A DNA stretch of 49,567 nt from Acetobacteraceae bacterium (lineage in GTDB: Bacteria; Pseudomonadota; Alphaproteobacteria; Acetobacterales; Acetobacteraceae), in NCBI GenBank assembly GCA_003506895.1, contig DNXO01000102.1, positions 1 to 49,567 on the forward strand, read 5' to 3'. The position numbers were made by a program, and so were the translations under genes. Positions 8,940 through 16,701 of the stretch are shown here, in pieces (position 1 is the stretch's first letter; each line of letters opens with the position of its first letter). The notes beneath the pieces are model-generated. The model was not told where the DNA came from, searched no databases, and saw only the letters and a list, made by a program, of their open reading frames with translations.

Positions 8940-9932
8940 TCAGAGTGGCTTCGCCTCATGCAGGGCCTGATCGCGGAGCCACCCCGGCGGCATGCCGTCA
9001 CGGAAGCGTTGACGCCAATAGCCGACTGCCTGTTCCGTCATGCCAACCAGATCGGGGCGGAAGAAATGCGGGCTTGGCGTGAACATCAAATAGGCCTGGG
9101 TTTCGTTGGCCACCAGTTCCTCGATCGAGGGATCGTAATCCTGCGAGACCAGGAAACTGCGAAACGCGGCGCGGCTTGGCTCATCGAGGACGTTCGTCCA
9201 AAATTCCCGGGTCCAGGCGGCGTAGGCGGCGTTCGTGAAGAACTCACCGTGCGACAATTCGTGATGCAGGATGGTGGCGCGCATGTCCAAGGTCACGCCG
9301 CCCTCGCCTAACGCCGGCACGCTGATCAATCCGATCGTGCCGCCCGATACCAACGCGGTCTGCTGCTGAAGCAGATCGCGCAGCCACGCTTCACCATCGG
9401 TCAGTCTGATGTTCTGGCGTGACACAGCGGCGAAGAAGCGGGTCAGCGACACCGATCCGTAGTCGTGGCCGTAATAAAACGTCTCCGGCGTATCGCCATT
9501 GGCGCGGATCGCGATATCGAGGGCTGCGTCGTCAAGCGCCCGATCATGCGGCTGACCATTCTTTTCGATCATCGCCGCGACGCGATTGAGCATAGCCCCC
9601 TGGCGGGCCAGGCTGGCGAAATCGAGTACCAGGATGCGCGGGTTACGATCGAATCGAAACACATCCAGGGTCGTGGCGTGATTGGCCACGATCGACGCTT
9701 CGCTGGCGGTGGTGACGGCGATCAGTGAAACAGCGGCGGTGGAAGGGGTGGGGACGCGCGCCAACTTTGGCGCCGCCGATGGTTTGAACAACGCCCACCC
9801 GAATCCACCTGCTGCCGCGGCGCCTGCACAGATGGCGCAACCGACGAACAACCGGCGAGAGCTCCGCCGCGGCGAGGTGGTGGCGACAGGGCCGGCTCGG
9901 AGTCTGACGGTGTCGTCGTCATGCGGAGCCAT
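8940..9932 (-). CDS. Membrane-anchored HExxH peptidase-like protein
   Basis: I do not recognise the family. The 330-residue protein has a charged N-terminus with SRRLFVG, then a hydrophobic segment at about 28-48; this could be an uncleaved anchor or a Tat-type signal. A low-complexity Pro/Ala stretch follows. The soluble part carries HHELSH, giving the zinc-peptidase motif HExxH at His224-His228, and 49 residues later NETQA (Glu277), which fits the NExxA third-ligand motif of gluzincins. Inference: a periplasmic metallopeptidase facing the cell wall. It is the last gene of a minus-strand group with an OmpA-type protein and a glucosaminidase, which suggests a cell-envelope role. It converges on the kinase gene with 21 bases between the stops. 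Confidence 0.6.
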   Translation of the reverse strand: MAPHDDDTVRLRAGPVATTSPRRSSRRLFVGCAICAGAAAAGGFGWALFKPSAAPKLARVPTPSTAAVSLIAVTTASEASIVANHATTLDVFRFDRNPRILVLDFASLARQGAMLNRVAAMIEKNGQPHDRALDDAALDIAIRANGDTPETFYYGHDYGSVSLTRFFAAVSRQNIRLTDGEAWLRDLLQQQTALVSGGTIGLISVPALGEGGVTLDMRATILHHELSHGEFFTNAAYAAWTREFWTNVLDEPSRAAFRSFLVSQDYDPSIEELVANETQAYLMFTPSPHFFRPDLVGMTEQAVGYWRQRFRDGMPPGWLRDQALHEAKPL

Positions 9933-10012
9933 GTCGACCGCCCCCCGCGCTAAAGCTTCACCCGATCAGCCGGGCGGGCCGAATCGGATGAACGGGTGCG
10001 ATGCGACATCGA

Positions 10013-10627
10013 TCAGGCGTCCAGATTGATCACCTGCACCCGCCGGTTACGCGGTTCGGGTACCTGCTGTCCGGTGGGCACTGCCAGATCGTCCTCGCCC
10101 ATGCCGATCGCCTGCAAACGCGAGCGATCGATATGGTAGACGCTGGCCAGATAGTCCACCACGGCATCCGCCCGGCGGGCCGACAGTGAACGATTGACCT
10201 CGGGGCTGCCGACGGTGTCGGTATGGCCTTCGATACGGAAGTGATATTGGGCCAGATCGGAGCTGCTGAGAGCCTTGCCCAACTGGTCCAGCGCCGCCCG
10301 CGCGGCAGGCGTCAGATCGGCCGAGTTCGTCGCGAATTTCACTTCCAGATTGGCCGATGGCGCCTTGGTCACGACAGGCACGGCGGGGGAGGCAGCGTGT
10401 TCGGCGGTGCCAGCGTGTTCGGTTGCCCCCGCGGGCCTTGGGGTCGCGGACGCTGGCGCGGTCGCCGCGCTCGTCGGCCGGATGCCGCGCGTGCCGCTGC
10501 CGATCACGCCGGTCGGTTTTAGCGACTTGATGATGTCATCCGCTGACGGGTTCGACTGCGCCAGAACGGGTGTCGCGACAGCCCAGGCAAGCACCGCGCC
10601 CGCCAGAATTGATTTCGTCAACCGCAT
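10013..10627 (-). CDS. OmpA-family peptidoglycan-binding protein
   Basis: A 204-residue protein with a clear Sec signal peptide cleaved after VLA (residue 23). A low-complexity Ala/Pro/Thr region (about 50-90) links to a C-terminal OmpA-like domain (about 95-204). Visible hallmarks are FATNSADLTPAARAALDQL, IEGHTDTVG, NRSLSARRADAVVDYL and the closing NRRVQV. The domain binds the diaminopimelate side chain of peptidoglycan. There is no lipobox and no beta-barrel, so it is a small soluble periplasmic or outer-membrane-associated wall-binding protein. It sits between the glucosaminidase gene (90 bases upstream) and the peptidase gene (80 bases downstream), all on the minus strand. Confidence 0.88.
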   Translation of the reverse strand: MRLTKSILAGAVLAWAVATPVLAQSNPSADDIIKSLKPTGVIGSGTRGIRPTSAATAPASATPRPAGATEHAGTAEHAASPAVPVVTKAPSANLEVKFATNSADLTPAARAALDQLGKALSSSDLAQYHFRIEGHTDTVGSPEVNRSLSARRADAVVDYLASVYHIDRSRLQAIGMGEDDLAVPTGQQVPEPRNRRVQVINLDA

Positions 10628-10717
10628 ATTACATTCCCATCCTGGAGATCTGCAATTGATAGCAGTCTCGTTACGATCGGACCAGCATCAAGCCGATTTT
10701 GGTGCGCCTGGGAGCGT

Positions 10718-11491
10718 TTATTTATCGTATTGTGCCCAGCCGTAGTTGTGGATGACCCATTTCAGCGTCATGCCGTATTCGGGGTCGGTGGCGTAGACCC
10801 CGGCCAGCGCGTCGGCGAACGCATCGGGATTGCCGGCCACCTGCATGGCTGGCTTGTAGGGCTGTGCCGTCGCCAGCAGTTTGCCATGCAGGTCGAAAGC
10901 CTCGGTCAGGCTGTCGAATTTGCGAAACTTCGCTTCAATGACAATGCTTTTTCCCTCGATCACCTCGCGCGTCGGGCTTTCGACCGCCGGTTCGGAGGGC
11001 AAAGCCTTGATGCCGAAAGGGTTGTTGCTGCCCGGCGGCATGGATGCACCCCAGGCGCTTTCCACCGCCCATTGCGCCATGGTGACCGAGGCCGGCACGC
11101 TCCATCGTTTGCGCGAAGCCACGGCCGCTTCGATCACATCAGCAGGTGCCTCGCCGAAATGACCGACCTTTGGCGCGGGCCCATTGACCAGCGGATGCGC
11201 CGCCAGGGCGTAATAGGTCGCACTGCCAGGATCGACACGGCCCGAAGGCGGCATCATGTTCATCATCACGGCCTGAAACGTCTCGATGGCCAGGGTCGTG
11301 CCGATATCGGCTTCGCCGGTGACCGGGATCGGCGCGTGCGGTTGCGGCAGCCGGTCGTTGAGCAACCCCTGGATCACGAAAACATCCCCCGGCGCGTTCA
11401 CACCCTGCCGGCCCACCGACGTGAAAATCGGCGCGGCGACCCGGCCCATTTCATCGGTGCTGAGGATCGTGGCGGACGGGACCAGTCCCAT
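10718..11491 (-). CDS. Peptidoglycan-binding GH73 glucosaminidase
   Basis: I chose the ATG at 11491 because AGGAG lies eight bases upstream; the frame remains open further out but carries no better start. The 257-residue protein has two parts. Residues about 30-100 resemble a peptidoglycan-binding_1 domain (VIQGLLND, AIETFQ, GRVDPGSATYYAL). Residues about 115-257 match the FlgJ-like glucosaminidase family GH73, with AQWAVESAWG holding the expected catalytic Glu144, then NNPFGIKA. The family cleaves beta-1,4 bonds in peptidoglycan glycan chains. No signal peptide is visible, which is common for T6SS-delivered enzymes; it could also be a hydrolase that opens the host cell's own wall for T6SS assembly. 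No immunity gene is obvious, which favours the assembly role slightly. Confidence 0.82.
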   Translation of the reverse strand: MGLVPSATILSTDEMGRVAAPIFTSVGRQGVNAPGDVFVIQGLLNDRLPQPHAPIPVTGEADIGTTLAIETFQAVMMNMMPPSGRVDPGSATYYALAAHPLVNGPAPKVGHFGEAPADVIEAAVASRKRWSVPASVTMAQWAVESAWGASMPPGSNNPFGIKALPSEPAVESPTREVIEGKSIVIEAKFRKFDSLTEAFDLHGKLLATAQPYKPAMQVAGNPDAFADALAGVYATDPEYGMTLKWVIHNYGWAQYDK

Positions 11492-11624
11492 GGCGAATCT
11501 CCTAAGTCTGACGAATGCGACTGCCAAGCTCGCGCTTTCGAGTCTAGAATGATACGGTGTGCGATGAAAGCCCGGCACAATGATCGAGGCCCGGTGGCAG
11601 GCAGTCTCCGTCAGAGGTGGAGTT
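11492..11624. promoter_or_regulatory. Divergent intergenic region, likely two promoters
   Basis: These 133 bases separate the minus-strand glucosaminidase group from the plus-strand tssL1-tssM1 pair, so at least one promoter in each direction is expected. A TAGAAT hexamer at 11545-11550 could be a plus-strand -10 box, but I find no convincing -35 partner. The glucosaminidase ribosome site (AGGAG on the minus strand) lies at the left end, and GAGGTGGAG for tssL1 at the right end. Confidence 0.4.
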
Positions 11625-13046
11625 TTGAGCGACAACCCGTTCGACGAGCCGGTAGACCAGGATCGGACGGTTATTCGTCCGACCCCTGGTGGCAGGCGCG
11701 GCGTGGCCGCAGCGTTCCAAGCGGCTGCTGGGCCGGTGGCGGTGGCGCCACCGGCACACCCGGTTCAGGCGGCTCCGGTTTTGAGCGGCATCGGGGCCGA
11801 TATGGTGTCGATGGGCGACAACAAGCTGCTCGCGGCGGCGGCGCCCCTGCTGCAACTGCTGGCCCGGCTGCGCAACACCGCCAATCCTCCGGATGCCGGT
11901 GATCTAGGAGCCCGCGTGCTGGCGGAACTGCGCAAGTTCGAGCAGGCGGCGCGTGACGGAGGGGTGCCGATGGAGCAACTGCGCCCGGCGCATTATGCGC
12001 TGTGCGCCAGTCTGGATGACGTCGTTCTGAATACGCCGTGGGGCAGCAACAGCGCCTGGGCGCGGTCGACCCTGTTGGCGAGTTTTCACCCCGGCACCGC
12101 CGGCGGGGAGCGTTTCATCTCGGTCCTGGGTAAGCTGCGGCAGCAGCCGGGACAGAATTTGGCGGTCATTGAACTGATGTATTTCTGCCTGTCGCTGGGC
12201 TTCATGGGGCCATTCCGCGATGGGCCAGGTGGGGCGCCCAGTGGGGGGGCAAGTGGGGGGGCAAGCGGGGGGGCAAGCGGGGCAATGGCGCTGGAACGCC
12301 TGCGCGGTGACGTGGCGGGGGAAATCGCGGCCCAGATACAAGCCGTGCCGGCTGAGTTGTCGCCGCAATGGCAAGGCGTCGATGCCCGGTTTCGCCCGAA
12401 ACGCGGTGCGCTGCCGATCTGGGTGGCGGTGTCGGCGGCGCTTGCGGCGATTGGCGGGATGTTCATGGTCAGCCTGCGCGATCTAAACGCCGCTTCGGAC
12501 ACGCTGGCCGCCCGCGCGCTGGCCAGCGCCCCGTCGCACATGCCTGATATCGTCCGCGCCGCGCTGCCGGTTGCCCCGGCGCCGGTACCGCACGAGCCCA
12601 CTTCGGTTGATCAGATCCAGGCGGCTTTGGCAGCCGAAATCGACCGCGGGCAGCTCGCGGTGCTCGGTGCCGACACCACGCCGGTGATCCGGGTGCCGGC
12701 CGGACTACTGTTCCCCGCCGGCAGCGCGAAGCTGTCAGCGTCGGCCATTCCATTGCTGGAGCATGCCGCCGCCGCGATGCGCGCCCTGTCCGGCCCGATT
12801 ACCGTGCTGGGATTCACCGACAACACGCCGGTTCATACTATTCAGTTCCCGTCCAATTTCCAGCTTTCATCCGCCCGCGCCAAGGCTGTGCAAGCCGTCA
12901 TCCAGCGGGCTCTCGGCCGCGAACGCCATGTAATCGCTGAAGGCCGATCGGATGCCGACCCGATCGCTTCCAACGCCAGTGCTGACGGGCAGGAACAGAA
13001 CCGCCGCGTTGAGATCGTGCTGCATCGGCTGGAGAGCGGTCGATGA
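11625..13046 (+). CDS. tssL: TssL (DotU) with C-terminal OmpA domain, copy 1
   Basis: I place the start at TTG 11625, preceded by AGAGGTGGAG, because the resulting N-terminus aligns residue for residue with the second TssL at 39250; an ATG at 11580 would add 15 residues. The 473-residue protein begins NPFDEPVDQDRTVIRP, with Thr15 in a phospho-site-like context, then a Pro/Ala linker, a DotU cytoplasmic domain (about 60-250, with ARYALCASLDD-like AHYALCASLDDVVLNTPWG), one membrane helix at about 263-284, and a periplasmic OmpA-type domain (about 340-473, with GFTDNTPVHT and NRRVEIVL). TssL is an inner-membrane subunit of the TssJLM complex; the extended OmpA domain can bind the cell wall. Its stop overlaps the tssM1 start (ATGA). 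Confidence 0.92.
   Translation: MSDNPFDEPVDQDRTVIRPTPGGRRGVAAAFQAAAGPVAVAPPAHPVQAAPVLSGIGADMVSMGDNKLLAAAAPLLQLLARLRNTANPPDAGDLGARVLAELRKFEQAARDGGVPMEQLRPAHYALCASLDDVVLNTPWGSNSAWARSTLLASFHPGTAGGERFISVLGKLRQQPGQNLAVIELMYFCLSLGFMGPFRDGPGGAPSGGASGGASGGASGAMALERLRGDVAGEIAAQIQAVPAELSPQWQGVDARFRPKRGALPIWVAVSAALAAIGGMFMVSLRDLNAASDTLAARALASAPSHMPDIVRAALPVAPAPVPHEPTSVDQIQAALAAEIDRGQLAVLGADTTPVIRVPAGLLFPAGSAKLSASAIPLLEHAAAAMRALSGPITVLGFTDNTPVHTIQFPSNFQLSSARAKAVQAVIQRALGRERHVIAEGRSDADPIASNASADGQEQNRRVEIVLHRLESGR
12243..12282 (+). repeat. 12-bp tandem repeat with three G7 tracts in tssL1
   Basis: Runs of seven G begin at 12243, 12255 and 12267, and a run of four G at 12279, with a 12-base period. In frame they encode GGAS units (residues about 207-220) in a loop of the DotU domain that is absent from the second TssL. 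Long G runs in tandem are prone to slipped-strand mispairing; a change of one G would shift the frame, and loss or gain of a whole unit would keep it. Confidence 0.92.
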
Positions 13047-16000
13047 CGCGGCTTTCCCTCGCGCGTTGGCTTATCAGCCTGACCGGCACGCTGGCATTGT
13101 CCGGATTGGTCTGGCTATTCGGACCGTTGCTGCCGGTGATGGAGGACACGCTGCCCCGCCTCGCCGTCGTGGGGCTGATGCTGGTGTTGTGGGCGTGTAT
13201 CAACTTGCTGATCGATCTGTCTCGCGGCAGCCGCGATCGCGCGCTTAGTTCGGGAGTTGCGGCCAGCGCGACGGCCGAGGAAGCGACGGCGATCGAAGGT
13301 GGTCTGGCCAAGGCGTTGGCACTGCTGAAGAAAAAGCAGAAAGACCAGGGCTATTTATATGAGCAGCCTTGGTACGTGATCATCGGTCCGCCCGGCGCCG
13401 GCAAGACGACCGCCCTGTTGAACGCCGGATTGCGTTTTCCGCTAGCCGCCGAAATGGGGCAGGGCGCGGTGGCGGGCGTCGGTGGCACCCGCCTTTGCGA
13501 CTGGTGGTTTACCGATGAGGCGGTGCTGATCGATACCGCCGGCCGTTATACCACGCAGGATTCCGACGCCTCGGTCGATAGGGCCGGCTGGGACGCGTTT
13601 CTCGATCTGCTCAAGCGCACCCGGCCGCGTCAGCCGCTGAACGGCGTGATCGTGGCCATCGCGCTGTCCGACATTGCGGCCAATTCGGTCCAGGACACAT
13701 CGCGGCACGCCAGGGCGATCAGTGAACGTGTGCGGGAACTGGAGGCGCGGCTTGGCATTCGGCTTCCTGTCTACGCGCTATTCACCAAAGCCGACCTGAT
13801 CGTCGGGTTCAGCGAGTATTTCGACGATCTGGACCGCGACAGCCGCCGTCAGGTTTGGGGTGTCACGTTGCCGCATGAGGCCGGGACAGCCGCGCCGGAT
13901 CCGGCGACCATGGCGACCCGTTTCATACAGCTGGCCGAACGCCTGAACCAACGGCTGGTCGCGCGTCTGGCGAGGGAACCGAGTGCCGAACGGCGGACGC
14001 TGATCGCGGGATTTCCGGCCCAGGTGGCGAGTCTCGCGGAACCGCTGGCTCGGTTTCTGGACGAAGCCTTTGGCGCCAGCCCGGTGCCGCTGCTGCGCGG
14101 CGCTTACTTCGCCTCCGGCACCCAGGAGGGAACGCCGATCGACCGGCTAACCGGGGTATTGAGCCGCAGCTTCGGCCTTGACCAGCGCCGCGCCGCCACG
14201 TTGCGGCCGGAGCAGGGGCGCAGCTATTTCCTCGGCGACTTGCTGACGCGCGTGGTGTTCGGCGAAGCGATGCTGGCGTCGGACAACCCGATCGCGCGCA
14301 AGCGGCTGTTTCTGCTGCGCACGGCGATCTATTCGGTTGCTGGGATCGCCGCCCTGGCGGCCGGCATCGTGCTGTGGCGCGTGCATGGCGCGGAAACCGC
14401 CACCATCGATGGGGTCAACCAGGCCTTGTCCGGGTATGAGCAGACCGCCAGCAAGCTGCCGCTCGATCCGGTGTCCGATGACGATCTGCGCCAGTTGGTC
14501 CCGCTGCTGGATCAGGCGGCCGCGCTAACGCATAAAACCGGCGATGATGCCGACGCAATTGGTGCCGGCATCGGGCTGTCGCAAGCGGGGAAGCTGGCGG
14601 AAGCCGCTCGGACGGTCTATCGCCATGCCCTGGAACGCGCCCTGTTGCCGCGCCTGATCTGGCGGCTGGAAACGCAGATGCGCGGCAATCTGGCTCGTCC
14701 TGACTTCCTGTATGAGGCCACGCGGATTTATTTGATGCTTGGCAATATGGGTTCGCTCGACCGTGAGTCGGTGAGCGAATGGATGGGCCTGGATTGGCAG
14801 GCAACATACCCTGACGCCGACGCCACGCCACTGCGCCAAGATCTTGCCGTCCATCTCGACGCGCTGCTGTCCGACGCCTTGCCGACGGTGCAGTTGGATG
14901 GTGGGCTGATCGGCCAGGCACGGGCCAGCTTCAGTCAGGTCACGCTCGCCCAGCGGGTCTATGCGCGCATTCGCGGTTCGGCCGCGGCGCAGCGGCTGGC
15001 GCCATGGCGGCCTGTCGATGCGCTTGGCCCGGCCGGCGCGCGGCTGTTCGTGCGCGCCTCCGGCCACAAGCTGACCGATGGCATCGCCGGCCTGTTTACT
15101 CACGACGGCTTTGTCAGTGTGCTGCTGCCGTCGATCGCCACCGCCGCGCAATCGGTGGCGGCGGAAAGCTGGGTGCTTGGCCAGAAGACCGAGCTGGATC
15201 CGAACGGCGGTGCGATGCGCGATGTGCAAAACGCCGTCGTGGCGATGTACGCCGCCGAGGATATCGACGTCTGGGACCGCATGCTGGGGGATCTGGAAGT
15301 GGTGCCGCTGCGCAGCCTGACCCAGGCGGCACAGGACCTTTATATTATGTCCTCCCGGCAATCGCCGTTACGGGCCCTGCTATCCAGTGTGGTGCATGAG
15401 GTGACTCTAACCGCGCCGGAAGCGCCGACTCCCACCGGAGCGTCGCGGTTGCAGGGGCTGCTTGGTCCAGCCGCCGCGGCAGCGAGCACGGCTAACACGC
15501 AAGCCGGGGAGAGCGTCGCCGAACATTTCAGGCCGCTACGCGACCTGCTCGGTGATGGCGGGGTCAGTCAGCTCGATCCCGTACTGCAATCGCTGTATGA
15601 TTTGCAGCAACAATTGGCGAAACTCGCTGCCGCCCCGATCGGCAGTACCGCGCCGCCACTGCCGTCCGGCAATGATCCCGCCGTGCTGTTGCGTGCCCAG
15701 GCTGCAAGGCTGCCGCAACCGCTTGCCCGTTGGATGACGGCGATGGCGGCCAGCGGGACTGCGCTACGCAGCGGCAATGCGCGTCAGCAGATCAGCACCG
15801 CCTGGAGCGCGGCGGGTGGACCGGCGTCGTTCTGCGCGCAATCGGTCAAGGGGCATTTTCCGTTCGACCGCACGGCCACGGCGGATCTGTCGCTTGACGA
15901 TTTCAGCCGGCTGATGGCGTCCGGCGGCGTGCTGGATGGCTTCTTCAACACGCAACTGGCGCCATATGCCGATACCACCGGCAAGGTCTGGAAGCCGAAG

Positions 16001-16492
16001 TCACCCGATGGCGCTACGCCGCCGTTGTCGGCCGACGACATCGCCCAGTTTCAGCGCGCCGCCAGTTTGCGCGATCTGTTCTTTCCCGGCGGTGCCACCA
16101 CTCCGGTCATCCGGTTCGACATCACGCCTGTGTCGCTGGACCCGGTCTCGGCGACGGTGACGCTGGATTTGGACGGCACGGAGGTTCGGTTCGCTCACGG
16201 ACTGTCGCAGGCTTCGCAAATCACCTGGCCCGGCGCCAACCACATGAGGAATGCTCGGCTTCTGTTCGATCCGCCGATCGCGGGTGGCGGGTCGCTGGCC
16301 GAAAGCGGACCCTGGGCCTTGTTCCGGCTGATGGCGCGCGCGCGCCTGCAACCGGACGCCAAGGGTAATCATATTATTGCCACATTTCAGCAGGGGGACC
16401 GGCGAGCGGCTTTCGATATCCATCCGATCGGCGGTGGCGACCCGTTCGGCGCGGCTTTGACAGAGGCGTTCCACTGCCCCGTGGTGCCATGA
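13043..16492 (+). CDS. tssM: TssM (IcmF/VasK), copy 1
   Basis: The 1149-residue protein has the TssM layout: two membrane helices near the N-terminus (about 11-33 and 41-60), a cytoplasmic GTPase-like domain, a third helix at about 424-446, and a long periplasmic region with the IcmF and VasK C-terminal parts. The nucleotide site is intact, with Walker A GPPGAGKT (115-122) and DTAG from Asp164. The periplasmic tail ends in a beta-rich domain that in the family binds TssJ. It overlaps tssL1 by four bases, so the two are translationally coupled. A second, clearly distinct TssM is encoded at 40605; both keep the same motifs and overall length, so neither looks like a decaying copy. Confidence 0.95.
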   Translation: MTRLSLARWLISLTGTLALSGLVWLFGPLLPVMEDTLPRLAVVGLMLVLWACINLLIDLSRGSRDRALSSGVAASATAEEATAIEGGLAKALALLKKKQKDQGYLYEQPWYVIIGPPGAGKTTALLNAGLRFPLAAEMGQGAVAGVGGTRLCDWWFTDEAVLIDTAGRYTTQDSDASVDRAGWDAFLDLLKRTRPRQPLNGVIVAIALSDIAANSVQDTSRHARAISERVRELEARLGIRLPVYALFTKADLIVGFSEYFDDLDRDSRRQVWGVTLPHEAGTAAPDPATMATRFIQLAERLNQRLVARLAREPSAERRTLIAGFPAQVASLAEPLARFLDEAFGASPVPLLRGAYFASGTQEGTPIDRLTGVLSRSFGLDQRRAATLRPEQGRSYFLGDLLTRVVFGEAMLASDNPIARKRLFLLRTAIYSVAGIAALAAGIVLWRVHGAETATIDGVNQALSGYEQTASKLPLDPVSDDDLRQLVPLLDQAAALTHKTGDDADAIGAGIGLSQAGKLAEAARTVYRHALERALLPRLIWRLETQMRGNLARPDFLYEATRIYLMLGNMGSLDRESVSEWMGLDWQATYPDADATPLRQDLAVHLDALLSDALPTVQLDGGLIGQARASFSQVTLAQRVYARIRGSAAAQRLAPWRPVDALGPAGARLFVRASGHKLTDGIAGLFTHDGFVSVLLPSIATAAQSVAAESWVLGQKTELDPNGGAMRDVQNAVVAMYAAEDIDVWDRMLGDLEVVPLRSLTQAAQDLYIMSSRQSPLRALLSSVVHEVTLTAPEAPTPTGASRLQGLLGPAAAAASTANTQAGESVAEHFRPLRDLLGDGGVSQLDPVLQSLYDLQQQLAKLAAAPIGSTAPPLPSGNDPAVLLRAQAARLPQPLARWMTAMAASGTALRSGNARQQISTAWSAAGGPASFCAQSVKGHFPFDRTATADLSLDDFSRLMASGGVLDGFFNTQLAPYADTTGKVWKPKSPDGATPPLSADDIAQFQRAASLRDLFFPGGATTPVIRFDITPVSLDPVSATVTLDLDGTEVRFAHGLSQASQITWPGANHMRNARLLFDPPIAGGGSLAESGPWALFRLMARARLQPDAKGNHIIATFQQGDRRAAFDIHPIGGGDPFGAALTEAFHCPVVP

Positions 16493-16701
16493 ACAGGCCG
16501 TCATGATCGCGGGCGCGAAAGCCGATAAAGGGGCCCCTTTTCGAAGGGCGGAACCAACGTGCAAACAATAGGATAGACCCTTTTCGGAATGACGATGCTT
16601 GCGATTATCCTAAAATCGATTCTGTGTTGCCACGCCGTATCGGTTGGTTGCTAAATACCTGCTAACACCGAGAGACTTGATAACCCAAGGGGAAGACGAA
16701 C
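16493..16701 (+). promoter_or_regulatory. Intergenic region with hairpins and possible promoter
   Basis: These 209 bases follow tssM1. A perfect palindrome AAAGGGGCCCCTTT lies at 16527-16540, and an overlapping alternative stem CCCTT/AAGGG closed by a TTCG loop lies at 16535-16548; the two cannot form together. Either could weakly terminate the tssL1-tssM1 transcript. Downstream, TAAAAT at 16611-16616 is a good -10 hexamer without a good -35. The following gene has a strong ribosome site, AAGGGGAAG at 16687-16695. Confidence 0.35.

Noticed and set aside
12231..12290. Sequencing artefact explanation for the G tracts
   Set aside because: All tracts keep the frame and give a regular GGAS series within an intact TssL, so the assembled sequence is coherent; read-level errors still cannot be excluded.
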